A model generated the notes under the pieces. That model saw only the letters and a list, made by a program, of their open reading frames with translations, was not told where the DNA came from and made no database searches. The position numbers and the translations under genes were made by a program. From JBBDXA01 sp040902585 (lineage in GTDB: Bacteria; Planctomycetota; Phycisphaerae; Phycisphaerales; Phycisphaeraceae), in assembly GCA_040902585.1 (NCBI GenBank), contig JBBDXA010000102.1, positions 1 to 33,854 on the forward strand: DNA of 33,854 nucleotides, in the 5' to 3' direction. Below, piece by piece: positions 8,701 to 16,274 of this stretch. How positions within the stretch are numbered: position 1 is the stretch's first letter; each line of letters opens with the position of its first letter.

Positions 8701-8886
8701 GTCGCGCTGCGAGTCCCACGGCTGCTTGGGTGCCCGCTTGACGTCGCCATCAATCGCCTGCGGCGTGACCGCGACCGGTTCGGCGGCGTCGAGGGCGACG
8801 GTGATCGCCGTCAGTATCATCGTGACCGCGCCAATCAGGACTGAAATCCGCGACGGCATCGGATGAGCAATGGGCGTCTTTCGCAT
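5758..8886 (-). CDS. Exported di-heme TolB-like protein, hydrazine-synthase-alpha-like
   Basis: I prefer the ATG ending at 8886 (1042 residues) over a TTG at 8934, because it begins directly with MRKTPIAH and a hydrophobic export signal (ISVLIGAVTMILTAITVA). The first half is TolB/WD40-like with propeller strands such as GADIYKIHLRSRKIVQLTNQ, GGRLAFVSDRNG and WGIWAIHPDGTNWNPLT. Two c-type heme motifs follow: CGGCH from C671 and CVACH from C750, the second within HRDIRPLLNRSCVACHS. Near the C-terminus are LTLARWIDIGCPIDLD, like planctomycete cytochrome proteins, and an Ig-like domain. Many planctomycete proteins of this build match the middle domain of the hydrazine synthase alpha subunit, but that does not indicate anammox. 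Last gene of a four-gene unit; substrate unknown. Confidence 0.72.
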   Translation of the reverse strand: MRKTPIAHPMPSRISVLIGAVTMILTAITVALDAAEPVAVTPQAIDGDVKRAPKQPWDSQRDLPRPLADDDTVKLDYPIVYVRVPRPYPARYDGINHLNQAGLHQTNAPGAELRLLHPDGRDESLVPVSERESITDPMVSFDGQWVYYSKFHHMDTGATASMTKLQSKQGADIYKIHLRSRKIVQLTNQERSPNSGAVPASVESHRRGVHNLGPCPVPGGRLAFVSDRNGVRGVREETQPAAQLFIMDDDGKNVEMIGHLNLGAALHPVPLKDGRIMFSSLETQGLRSDERWGIWAIHPDGTNWNPLTSALGSPPGQAVHFQAQLADEHIVVESYYQTGSTDGFGTYWKFPLHREGEPAFLQASKQFAPLGMRDLTLFASFSDIRPNHKAGDVNARQFLGNVTHPSAAPDNHLLTVWAMPSDAQDPQVKVYDAGLYLLKSGRPINHPSKMLLIKNDPAFQELWPRAVVPYKRVFGIAEPPVLTHHNDGKKSVHLPAGSPFGLVGSSSLYKRESYPNGVVPAGSVTAVSSKPSDRKQQWRELSVARFGHPSNFGEQGADAGLYENSDIWGIRIIVLEPVSDAIHRDHKDRRHFALGSNAEERIRILGEFPVRKFSKDGTQPLDPDGNPDTSFLAKVPADVAWTFQTLDNNGMVVNMAQTWHQVRPGEVRTNCGGCHAHSQKPTDFNLTLASKPDFQPWNLTKETPLFTVKANDRTDRKWDREDRTGVRFAKGGVVDVEYHRDIRPLLNRSCVACHSKDSQKPAGKLVLDDDRPLTRQGLVPWAENVRVPQGLPKSYHRIVQYAWAFQSRRSPLMWKVHGKRLDGFRNEDVPSPALDYENEKDVLNWCHHSHRFRQDVDFTGGVMPPAEAITGEFKTESGEPIKVPALSDEEKLTLARWIDIGCPIDLDYDPSKPDHRGRGWLLDEGRPTLALSAPAAGENTGPLEVIRIGMHDYFTGLDHASFTVTADFEIDGVAAGDNLASRFKHTGDGVWELKLSKSIGTLEAAKLTVSIKDRQGNITRIERTFKIITGQAGDEGRVSAVR

Positions 8887-8930
8887 GAGCAAAGTTCCGT
8901 GAGAGGTCGAGAGTCCATCATCATACGGCG

Positions 8931-10226
8931 TCAAAAAACCCCGCGGATCACGCTGCCCTCGCGCACGATCATCACCGGCCGACCAGTGCTCGTGTGGTAC
9001 TCCTTGCGGTGGTCGATGCCCAGACTGTGGTAGAACGTGGCCGCGACCTGGTCGGGAGTGATCGCCTCGGCGGCTGGACCCATGCCCTTGTCGTCACTCG
9101 CCCCGATCACCTGCCCGCCCCGCATCCCGCCTCCGGCCAGGAGCGAGAACATCGCCCGCGGCCAGTGATCGCGGCCGGCCTTGTCGTTCACCTTCGGCGT
9201 CCGGCCAAACTCGCCCGTCACGTACACGCTCGTCGATTCCAGGAGGCCCCGCTCCGACAGCGTAGTGAAGAGCGCGGCCAAGCCCTGGTCCAAGGGTGGC
9301 AGCAGTTTCTCCTTGCAGGCGCGGAAGTTGCCCGAGTGGGTGTCCCATCCGCCGAACGTGACGGTGACGAACCGGACGCCCGCCTCCACCAGCCGGGTGG
9401 CCAGCAGGCAGCTCATGGCGAACTTGCTCGTGCCGAACCGCTCGGCCACTTCGGGCTTCTCGCGACTGGTGTCGAACGCCTCGCGGGCGCGGGCAGAGCT
9501 GATCATGTCGTACGCCTGCTGGGCGAAGCGGTCCATGCCGTCGACGAGCTTGCTGTCAGACTCGAACCCGCGAAAGGTGGTGTCGAGATTCGTCAGCAGC
9601 TTTTGCCGCCGCTCAAAGTCGGCGACGGTCACGCCGTCAGCCAGCGAGATACCGCGGACGGTGAACGGCACGCCGGGGGTGGGGGTATCGTTGGTCTGGA
9701 GCGGCGCGTGCCGCACGCCGAGGTACCCCGCCTTCTGCGGAGTCGAGGGGATGGCCACGTAATGCGGCAGGTCGGGTCGGCCCGCCAGCTCGCGGCTCAC
9801 GACGGCACCGAGCCCCGGGTAGATGATCGACGGCACCGGGCGGTTGCCGGTGTTGAGGTACTCGGTGCCCAATTCGTGTCCGGCCAAGGTGTGGCTGATG
9901 CCACGGACGATGGCGTACTTGTCGGCGCATTGGGCGAGGTTCGGCAGGTGCTCGCAGATCTGCACGCCGGCGACGTTGGTGTTGATCGCCTTGAACTCGC
10001 CGCGGTACTCGGCCGGGGCGTCGGGCTTCATATCGAACGTATCCATGTGGCTCGGCCCGCCGCCCAGGAACACGAAGATCGCCGACTTGCCTTTGGCCGG
10101 GGCGACCTGGTTGGCCTGGGCCAGTCGCAGGTAGCCGGCCAGGTTCAGGCCGAGCGCGCCGAGAGCGCCGACCTTGATCACGTCGCGGCGGGTGACGCCG
10201 TCGCAGTAGCTGGATTTTGGAAACAT
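8931..10226 (-). CDS. DUF1501 protein with Tat signal
   Basis: A 431-residue DUF1501 protein (alkaline-phosphatase-like/sulfatase-like fold, function unproven). The N-terminus carries a twin-arginine motif, TRRDVIKVGALGALGLNLAG (R13, R14), so folded export is expected. The family signature IFVFLGGGPSHMDTFDMKP follows, and the C-terminal half has VTVTFGGWDTHSGN, GEFGRTPKVN and GRDHWPRAMFSLLAGGGM, with metal-ligand-like Asp and His residues. AGAGGTG stands just upstream of the ATG. It lies 39 bp downstream of the DUF1549/DUF1553 gene, the arrangement seen again and again in Planctomycetota, where the two are thought to act together at or beyond the cytoplasmic membrane. The length is normal for the family. 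Confidence 0.92.
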   Translation of the reverse strand: MFPKSSYCDGVTRRDVIKVGALGALGLNLAGYLRLAQANQVAPAKGKSAIFVFLGGGPSHMDTFDMKPDAPAEYRGEFKAINTNVAGVQICEHLPNLAQCADKYAIVRGISHTLAGHELGTEYLNTGNRPVPSIIYPGLGAVVSRELAGRPDLPHYVAIPSTPQKAGYLGVRHAPLQTNDTPTPGVPFTVRGISLADGVTVADFERRQKLLTNLDTTFRGFESDSKLVDGMDRFAQQAYDMISSARAREAFDTSREKPEVAERFGTSKFAMSCLLATRLVEAGVRFVTVTFGGWDTHSGNFRACKEKLLPPLDQGLAALFTTLSERGLLESTSVYVTGEFGRTPKVNDKAGRDHWPRAMFSLLAGGGMRGGQVIGASDDKGMGPAAEAITPDQVAATFYHSLGIDHRKEYHTSTGRPVMIVREGSVIRGVF

Positions 10227-10265
10227 TCGGCACCTCTTTGGTGGATCGGTCCTGCGCCCCAGCTT

Positions 10266-12797
10266 CTACCGGTTGACGATGAACTCTTTGGTGTTGATGA
10301 GCGCCCACAGCAGGTCACGCATGCCGGCGGCGGCGTCGGGCGCGGCGGACAGATGGCCAACCGCGACCGCCAACTCCCGCTCATCGGGGAGTCGGCTAAG
10401 CGTCCGCAGGTAGGCTTGGCGGACCCGTTCTTTCGGATCGCCGGCCTTATCGGCTGCCAGTTGTTTCAGCCAGCCGTCCTTGCGGTCGATCAGGGCGAAG
10501 ACCTCCGGGTCGTTCCGCAGGTAGGCCGTCTGAAGCAGGCTTGGATCGGCCGATCGCTCGCAGTCGCAGTTGATGGCGCGGGCCGGCTTGCCGAACAGGC
10601 CGACCGCGTAGTTGGTGCCGCCGCGGACGGGGGAGACGGAGCTGGAGGCGCCGATCGCCCGCGTATTGGCCGGGTCGGCGTCGAGCAGGGCCCGGGCCGT
10701 GTCCGACGCCGTCGCCAGCACGATCGCGTCGTAGGCCACCTCGGCGGGCAGGCGGCGGACGATCGCCCGGCTGAAGTTCCGCTCGTCGAGCCGGTTCGTC
10801 GCCGTCGGCCGCCAGCTCGCCTGGTACGTCCGGCTATTGGCGATCTGCCGGTGCAGCCATCGCATGTCATAACCGCTGCTGACGAACCCGTCGGCGAGGA
10901 AGTCCAACAACTCCTTGTTGCTCGGCGGGTTGGCCAGGTTCAGGTCGTCCGTCGGTTCGATGATCCCCACATTGAAGTAGGCCGCCCACACCCGGTTCAC
11001 AAACGCCCGGGCGAAGTACGGGTTGTCCGGCTGGCGCATCCAATCCATCAGCGGCCGCCGCGGGTCGTCGTACTGTGCGGCCACCACTTCTTCACCCCCC
11101 AGCAGTCGCGGCGTGATGACCCGGCCGGCCGGTGCCTTGGCACTCTTGCGGGGCTTGCGGTCTTCGCGGGCCGGGGCTGGGACGGTCACTTCCTTGAACG
11201 GCAGCACTTTCCCCTCTCCCAGCAGGTCGACGAACTTGCGTTTGAAGGTGCCCGAGTCCTCGTCCAGACCGCCGAAGCCGGCCGCCGTCAGCATCGCCTT
11301 GGACCCTTCGCGGTCGGTTGGCCCGTACTTCACGCCGTTAAAGAACGCGGCGAACTGGTCGAAGTCCTGTTTCGTCCACTGGTCGTACGGGTGCTTGTGG
11401 CACTGGGCACACTGGAGGTTCACCCCGAGGAAGGCGTGGGCGAAGCTCAGCGACTTGGCCTCGGGAGCCCCGAGCGTGCGGCGGGCCCAGAACCACGGCA
11501 TCGTGGGCCGGGCGGCGAAGTCGGCCGGGGCGTCGGTGCGGAAGTACGCGCTCATCTCGGCGCTGTACTGGGCGTACGACTGGCCGGGCTTGATGCGGGT
11601 CGTCGCCAGGACGATGCCCTCGACGATCTTGTCGTACGGCTCGTTGTCGCGAAGCCGGCGGTAAAGCCAGTCATACCACTGGCGGGCCTTGGCGCGGTTG
11701 AGTCCCTGCTCGCCGCCCTGAGGGCCGATCCGCTCGTTGTTGCCGGTGAAGTCGCTCAGCTTCGTCGCCCACCACGCGGCGTACGCAGGCCGGCCGAGCA
11801 GCTCTTCGACCTTGGCGGCCCGCTTGTCCGGCGAGCGGTTCGCGGCGAAGGCGACCACCTCGGCCGCCGCCGGCAACGTGCCGGTCAGGTCGAGGCTGAG
11901 CCGTCGCAGGAACTCATCATCGCTGCACAGGTCCGACGGGACGACACCGAGCTTGCGCAACTTGGCCACGACCAGCTCGTCCACCCGCGTCGGCGTAGGA
12001 ACGGCCGGGTACCGCGAACCATTCTGCTCCGACACCGGCAGCAGGACAGGCACGGTCGCCACCCCGTTGTCATAGAACGCGACGATGTGCGTGTCCCCCG
12101 GACCCACGGCGGTGACCACGCCGGCGTCGCTGACGGCCGACACCGTCTCGTCGTTGGTGCGAAAGCGGCACAGCGGGGTCACGTCCTCGCGCGACCCGTC
12201 CGCCCACCGAGCCCGCACCCGCAGCCGCACAGCTTCCCCGGGCTTGGCGAAGACAATCTCCCTGGGCTCGATCTCCAGCGCCTCGAACTCCGCTGCCGCT
12301 TCCGAGCGTGACGCCGCCCCGGCCTCGATCCACCGTTTGATCAGGTTGTACTCCCACCCGTCGACGTTAATCAGTTTGCCACCCTTGTGCGGGATTGTTT
12401 TGGTCGGCTTGCGCAGGATCAGACTGTCCAGCGGCGACTTGCGGTTGACCCGCGGCTCATCGTCGCCGCCGAGCAGGGCATCGTGGTCGGCCTTGAAGTC
12501 ATACCCAAACAGCGAAAGACGGAAGTCCCCCTGCCCCTGGAACGAGCCGTGGCACGCCCGGCCGTTGCACCCAAGCCGGCCCAGCAGCGGCAGGACGTGC
12601 CGCTGAAAGGAGGGCACCTCGGGCCCGCCGGCCGCGGCAAATCGCTCGTCGGCCGGCCGCAACGCCTCGCCAGGCTCTGCACCGGCGGTCGTGGGGAGGG
12701 GCAAGTCGGCTTCGGGGCCGGCGGCCTGGCCTGTGGAGAAATGCGCCCGCATGACCAGGAACAACGCCAACAGGCTTATGACGGCCGACCATCTCAT
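10266..12797 (-). CDS. DUF1549/DUF1553 planctomycete-cytochrome-like exported protein
   Basis: The start is the ATG ending at 12797 (843 residues): GGAG lies just upstream and the protein opens with an export signal, MRWSAVISLLALFLVMRA. Domains in order: an N-terminal cytochrome-like segment with CNGRACH (C77...C82-H, four residues between the cysteines); a bacterial Ig-like (Big2-type) domain at about 169-256 (GDTHIVAFYDNGVATVPVLL); DUF1549 from about 270 (LSLDLTGTLPAAAEVVAFAA); a classical CAQCH heme motif from C463 inside CAQCHKHPYDQWT; and DUF1553 from about 577 (FARAFVNRVWAAYFNVG, SSGYDMRWLHRQIANSRTYQ). It is the usual partner of the DUF1501 gene downstream. Presumed periplasmic and heme-binding; the reaction is unknown. 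Confidence 0.9.
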   Translation of the reverse strand: MRWSAVISLLALFLVMRAHFSTGQAAGPEADLPLPTTAGAEPGEALRPADERFAAAGGPEVPSFQRHVLPLLGRLGCNGRACHGSFQGQGDFRLSLFGYDFKADHDALLGGDDEPRVNRKSPLDSLILRKPTKTIPHKGGKLINVDGWEYNLIKRWIEAGAASRSEAAAEFEALEIEPREIVFAKPGEAVRLRVRARWADGSREDVTPLCRFRTNDETVSAVSDAGVVTAVGPGDTHIVAFYDNGVATVPVLLPVSEQNGSRYPAVPTPTRVDELVVAKLRKLGVVPSDLCSDDEFLRRLSLDLTGTLPAAAEVVAFAANRSPDKRAAKVEELLGRPAYAAWWATKLSDFTGNNERIGPQGGEQGLNRAKARQWYDWLYRRLRDNEPYDKIVEGIVLATTRIKPGQSYAQYSAEMSAYFRTDAPADFAARPTMPWFWARRTLGAPEAKSLSFAHAFLGVNLQCAQCHKHPYDQWTKQDFDQFAAFFNGVKYGPTDREGSKAMLTAAGFGGLDEDSGTFKRKFVDLLGEGKVLPFKEVTVPAPAREDRKPRKSAKAPAGRVITPRLLGGEEVVAAQYDDPRRPLMDWMRQPDNPYFARAFVNRVWAAYFNVGIIEPTDDLNLANPPSNKELLDFLADGFVSSGYDMRWLHRQIANSRTYQASWRPTATNRLDERNFSRAIVRRLPAEVAYDAIVLATASDTARALLDADPANTRAIGASSSVSPVRGGTNYAVGLFGKPARAINCDCERSADPSLLQTAYLRNDPEVFALIDRKDGWLKQLAADKAGDPKERVRQAYLRTLSRLPDERELAVAVGHLSAAPDAAAGMRDLLWALINTKEFIVNR

Positions 12798-12882
12798 TGC
12801 GACTCCGATACAGATTTGCGTCATCGATGCATGGGACCGAGTCGCACCGGGTGCCCGTGGCGTTCGTTTAGCCTCAAGCGGA

Positions 12883-14226
12883 TTACGGCTGCCGTTCGCT
12901 CGCCGGGATGTGGATGACGGTCAGGGCGCACGAGTCCCACGCCTTGCTGCCGCGACTGACGTTCCAATTAATGTACAACTTGTCACCCGCCGGGTCGATG
13001 GCTGTGCTGAACGTGCCGCGCAGGGTGCAGCCGTACTTCTCCTCAAAAAACGGATGCAGGAACGCGATCACCTTTCTCTGCTTGGTTTTCACGTCAAACT
13101 GAACCACCGCTGATCCGTCCTTCTCGCTGCCGCCGTGGGCACCGGGGACGTAATAGAGATAGCGACCGGTGGGATCAGCATCTATGGAGGTGATGTAAGT
13201 CTGCTCGCCGGCGGCGGCGGCGGGGCCGAGATTCTCGATGCGCTCCGTCTTGGTGTCGAACGACCACAGCGCCGCGTCCTTGTGCCCTTGACCGGAGGAA
13301 ACGGTGTAGACAAGACCACCAGGCGTCTCCTGCGTGGCGGCGCGGATGCCGATGGTGCCGTCGATCTTCTCAGGTGCGCCGCCCTTCTTAGGGTCGTAGC
13401 GCATGAGTTGGCCCGCGTCCTCCTTGCCCTGCGTGTAATAGACCCGCCCGGTCGACGACGAGAAGATCATGTAGCGCGAGGGGCCGTCGGGCCCGCTGTA
13501 AAGGAGCTTTTTGTTTTTGGCGTCGTAGGCGAAGAACTGAATGCGTTCGTCCTTGTCGCTACCCGGGGCGGTTCCGCCGTAGAAGATGAGCCGCTCGGGG
13601 TCGAGCACGCTGTTGGGGATGCAGTGCTTGGGCACGGGGCCTTGCACGACAACTTCGCTCTCAGCCGTGGCCGGGTTGCAGCGGACGATCCAGTCGCCCT
13701 TGTAGTGGTACTGATCGGTGGTGACCTTGGTGGAGCCGCGGTGGGTGGCGAAATAAAGCCAGCCGTCGCTGCCCATGTCGAGCCGGCTGTGGATTTTTCC
13801 GGGCGCATAGTGGCCCTCGGGCAGGTTGAGCACCTTCTTCAGGTCGCAGATCTGCCGCATTTTTTGGGTCGTGGGGTCGTATTCGAAGACGAAGGCGTTG
13901 CCGGCGGGGGCGAGGTGGTCACCGATCGAGGCGTAATACTTCCCATTGATCGCCAGACTATCGCCCCAGTTGGACCAAGGCTTGCCGGGGTAAGTCTGGC
14001 CCGGAAAATACATGAAATCGATGGTGGGAGCAGCCTTGGCGATTGCCACGTCCTTCCGCAACGTCGCGGTCGGTTTCAGGAACTCATCGGAAGTTTCCGT
14101 GACCATCACTTTGCCACCGGGGAGTTGCGGCGGGTAGGTGACATCAGCGGGCGCGGCCCAAGTGGCCGGGGCGAACAAGGTAACAATGATCAACGGAAAA
14201 AATTGAGCCGGCGTGGTGCTTTTCAT
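12883..14226 (-). CDS. Exported beta-propeller protein
   Basis: The ATG ending at 14226 gives 447 residues and starts with MKSTTPAQFFPLIIVTLFAP, a good signal peptide ending near ATWA-AP; a TTG eight codons upstream is less likely. The mature part consists of blade-like strands: GDSLAINGKYYASIGDH, AFVFEYDPTTQKMRQICDL, DMGSDGWLYFATHRGST, GRVYYTQGKEDAGQLMRYDP, SIDADPTGRYLYYVPGA. This fits a WD40/SMP-30/YVTN-like propeller, with no heme motif and no recognised catalytic residues. As the first gene of the unit with the DUF1549/DUF1553, DUF1501 and di-heme genes (85-bp gap to the next), it may bind a ligand or partner for them. Specific family not identified. Confidence 0.75.
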   Translation of the reverse strand: MKSTTPAQFFPLIIVTLFAPATWAAPADVTYPPQLPGGKVMVTETSDEFLKPTATLRKDVAIAKAAPTIDFMYFPGQTYPGKPWSNWGDSLAINGKYYASIGDHLAPAGNAFVFEYDPTTQKMRQICDLKKVLNLPEGHYAPGKIHSRLDMGSDGWLYFATHRGSTKVTTDQYHYKGDWIVRCNPATAESEVVVQGPVPKHCIPNSVLDPERLIFYGGTAPGSDKDERIQFFAYDAKNKKLLYSGPDGPSRYMIFSSSTGRVYYTQGKEDAGQLMRYDPKKGGAPEKIDGTIGIRAATQETPGGLVYTVSSGQGHKDAALWSFDTKTERIENLGPAAAAGEQTYITSIDADPTGRYLYYVPGAHGGSEKDGSAVVQFDVKTKQRKVIAFLHPFFEEKYGCTLRGTFSTAIDPAGDKLYINWNVSRGSKAWDSCALTVIHIPASERQP

Positions 14227-14410
14227 GGTTTCGCTCGAAGGATGCTTCAACTGAACTTGTCAGTTGACCACGGATGGTTTCACTTCTTCATCATCATGCG
14301 TTCGTTGCCATTCACGTCTTTGCGTTCGCTTCGTCCCTTTGCCCTGCGGCATCCGCAACCGCCAGCACGCGGATCACCTCGGCGCTCATCCGGAAGCGGA
14401 GAGGGATCGG
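14227..14410. other. Intergenic region holding the left arm of an inverted repeat
   Basis: No intact gene. It contains the left arm (14350-14393) of an imperfect palindrome and must also hold the promoter of the exported operon on the minus strand. On that strand the left arm encodes RMSAEVIRVLAVADAAG, an echo of the ThiF-like fragment on the plus strand. Confidence 0.6.
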
Positions 14411-14474
14411 GTCCGTATCTATATAGATGGCCGGATGAGCGCGGAGGTGATCCGCGTTCTGGCGGTCGCGGATG
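14350..14474. repeat. Inverted repeat, 44-bp arms within a ThiF remnant
   Basis: Left arm 14350-14393 and right arm 14431-14474 are reverse complements with three mismatches, separated by 37 bp. The arms carry the same protein-coding stretch (RMSAEVIRVLAVAD) in opposite directions, so this is an inverted partial duplication of a gene rather than a chance hairpin. The spacer contains a perfect 12-base palindrome, ATCTATATAGAT. Confidence 0.85.
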
Positions 14475-14683
14475 AGGCTGGCCGCCAGGCATATCAGCGG
14501 ACGCTCTTTCCAGGTGCCGAGGCGTTCACAGGCAGTTGCACCGCCCGTTCCACCATCTTCGCCGCCAATATCTGTGCTGGGCTGATGGTCAGTCAGTTCT
14601 CGCGATGGCTGCGCAAGATGCCGGTTGATACTGATCTGACACTCAATCTGCTGGCGAGTGAGATGTCGGTCACCTCTGACTGA
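14411..14683 (+). pseudogene. ThiF/E1-like adenylyltransferase C-terminal fragment
   Basis: The plus frame reads VRIYIDGRMSAEVIRVLAVA, then YQRTLFPGAEAFTGSCTARS, then FAANICAGLMVSQFSRWLRK and DLTLNLLASEM before a TGA at 14681-14683. The D-G-R-M-S-A-E strand, the G-S-C-T-A-R-S-T-I segment and the A-A-N-I-x-A-G-x-M-V helix match the C-terminal half of ThiF-family adenylyltransferases found in accessory regions. The N-terminal nucleotide-binding part (G-x-G-x-x-G) is missing; upstream sequence is inverted repeat and unrelated. It therefore appears to be the 3' remnant of a lost gene, with a terminator-like hairpin still attached. Confidence 0.65.
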
Positions 14684-14685
14684 AC

Positions 14686-14702
14686 ACCGGCATCACGCCG
14701 GT
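14686..14702 (+). terminator. Terminator-like hairpin after the ThiF remnant
   Basis: ACCGGC-ATCAC-GCCGGT forms a six-pair stem three bases after the TGA, followed by a weakly T-rich TGTCTTAC. Possibly the relic terminator of the lost gene; the tail is poor, so confidence is low. Confidence 0.35.
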
Positions 14703-14763
14703 TGTCTTACCTACTTGCGAAACTCTCACGAGTGGATTCAATTCCCTTTACGGAGCGATGATC

Positions 14764-15879
14764 ATGCCTGAAACCAACCCACCCGTAAGCACCACGCTCT
14801 ACTACAAAGAGGGCTCCAGCGACAAGGTCTACCAGGCGAGCATCGAGCCGCGTGAAGCCGGCTTCGTCGTGAACTTCGCCTACGGCCGGCGCGGCAGCAC
14901 TCTGAACACCGGCACCAAGACCGCCTCGCCGGTGGACTACGCTGCGGCCCGCAAGATCTACGACAAGCTCATCGCCGAGAAGGCCGCCAAGGGCTACACC
15001 CCCGGCGCGGACGGTATTCCTTATCAGGGCACTATCAATGAGCCGCGTTCGACCGGCATTCTGCCGCAGCTTCTGAATCCGATCGACGAGGAACTGGCTG
15101 TCGCGCTCATCAGCGATGAAGCCTGGTGGGCGCAGGAGAAGTTCGATGGCAAGCGCACACTCATCCAGCGCGAGGGTGACACCATCACCGGCATCAACCG
15201 CAAGGGCCTGACCATCGCGCTGCCGGAGTTGATCGTTCAGCATGTGCGCAGCCTGAAGATCAAGAAGTGCGTCATCGACGGCGAGTCCATCGGTGATGCC
15301 TACTTCGCGTTCGATGTGCTGGAAACCGATGAAGCCGATTTGCGGCCCCGGCCGTACCGCGATCGGCTCAAGGCGCTGGGTGCCATTGTCGCGCCGGGTC
15401 GCGGCAAGTCGGCCAAAGCTCCGACCGCGATTCGTCTGGCGCAGACGACCGTGGACACCGACGCCAAGCGGAAGATGGTTCATGCCCTGCGCACCGGCAA
15501 CCGAGAAGGCGTCGTCTTCAAACGGCACGATGCCCACTACGCCGCCGGTCGGCCCGCGAGCGGGGGCAGCCAGGTCAAACTCAAGTTCACGGCCACGGCG
15601 TCGTGCATTGTCGGCAAGGTCAACAGCGGCAAACGCAGCGTGGCCCTCGTACTGCTGAAAGATGGTGCCCGTGTCGCCGTCGGCAACGTCACCATCCCTG
15701 CCAATCACGCCATCCCGGCCCCCGGCGACATCGTGGAGGTGCGATACCTCTACGCGTACGCCGGCGAAGGCGGCAGCCTCTATCAGCCCGTCTTCCTCGG
15801 TAAACGTGACGACATCGACGCCGCGGCCTGCACCGTGAGCCAGCTCAAGTTCAAGGCCGGCGAGGAAGACGAGGGCTGA
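14764..15879 (+). CDS. Compact ATP-dependent DNA ligase with N-terminal WGR domain
   Basis: I favour the ATG at 14764 (371 residues) because GGAG at 14752-14755 is then eight bases away; the ATG at 14758 is too close. Residues about 8-75 are a WGR domain: TTLYYKEGSSDKVYQASIE, FVVNFAYGRRGSTLNTGTK, YAAARKIYDKLIAEKAAKGY. The ligase nucleotidyltransferase core follows: motif I EKFDGKR with catalytic K126, INRKG, VIDGE then YFAFDVLE (motif III), EGVVFKR (motif IV) and VKLKF (motif V). An OB-fold ends the protein (ALVLLKDGARVAVGNVTIPA, GDIVEVRYLYAY). It joins DNA nicks with ATP. WGR domains bind nucleic acids and are known from PARPs and some bacterial proteins. There is no primase or nuclease domain as in LigD and no Ku gene nearby. 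Stands alone on the plus strand. Confidence 0.88.
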   Translation: MPETNPPVSTTLYYKEGSSDKVYQASIEPREAGFVVNFAYGRRGSTLNTGTKTASPVDYAAARKIYDKLIAEKAAKGYTPGADGIPYQGTINEPRSTGILPQLLNPIDEELAVALISDEAWWAQEKFDGKRTLIQREGDTITGINRKGLTIALPELIVQHVRSLKIKKCVIDGESIGDAYFAFDVLETDEADLRPRPYRDRLKALGAIVAPGRGKSAKAPTAIRLAQTTVDTDAKRKMVHALRTGNREGVVFKRHDAHYAAGRPASGGSQVKLKFTATASCIVGKVNSGKRSVALVLLKDGARVAVGNVTIPANHAIPAPGDIVEVRYLYAYAGEGGSLYQPVFLGKRDDIDAAACTVSQLKFKAGEEDEG

Positions 15880-16270
15880 TCGTGGGCCACTTCTTATTTT
15901 GACTGTCGGACACGATTTCCACTTCGGCCGAGTTCACAGTGACGTCCGCGACTGGCTGTGGCGCGGTCACCATTACTCGGATGTTCAGCATCGAGTCGTC
16001 AGCCCTGTGGTCAATCGTGCCCAGTGAGGAACGCGCCGAGATCATCGACCGGGCGTTGCGAGTTGCGCAGCAGGTTGTGCAGAAAGCGGCGCATGAGTCA
16101 TTGGTCATGAATGAGGGGCGGGCGTGCGCGGTGACGGTGCCCGGCCCTGGCTGCCCTTCGAGGCGGTTGGGGCCGGGCTGGGGGACGTAAGTTAAAGCGC
16201 CGATTCGTTCCACCTCTTTTTACCTATCAGGCCTGCGTCCTGTCGGCACAGGCTGCTAACTGACGGGTCG
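15880..16270. other. Stretch of about 390 bp without a convincing gene
   Basis: A plus frame from a GTG at 15939 to 16190 (83 codons, including SEERAEIIDRALRVAQQ) and an opposing minus frame at 15851-16213 both stay open. The plus frame has somewhat better codon use up to about codon 61 and then degenerates. Neither resembles a family I know and neither has a good ribosome site. It could be a small hypothetical gene or more gene debris like its neighbours. Confidence 0.3.
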
Positions 16271-16274
16271 CAGA

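Noticed and set aside
5758..8886. Anammox (hydrazine synthesis) as the function of the di-heme protein
   Set aside because: Resemblance to hydrazine synthase alpha is at domain level only, the beta and gamma subunits and hydrazine dehydrogenase are not nearby, and similar proteins are common in non-anammox planctomycetes.
8994..12311. A 1105-codon open frame on the plus strand
   Set aside because: It lies opposite the clearly recognisable DUF1501 and DUF1549/DUF1553 genes, has no family resemblance, and reads as the composition-driven mirror frame of GC-rich coding sequence.
13135..14475. A 446-codon plus-strand open frame
   Set aside because: Antisense to the exported propeller gene, which has a signal peptide and coherent strand repeats; the plus frame has neither.
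14764..15879. Non-homologous end-joining LigD system
   Set aside because: No Ku gene, primase domain or nuclease domain is present; the N-terminal domain is WGR.
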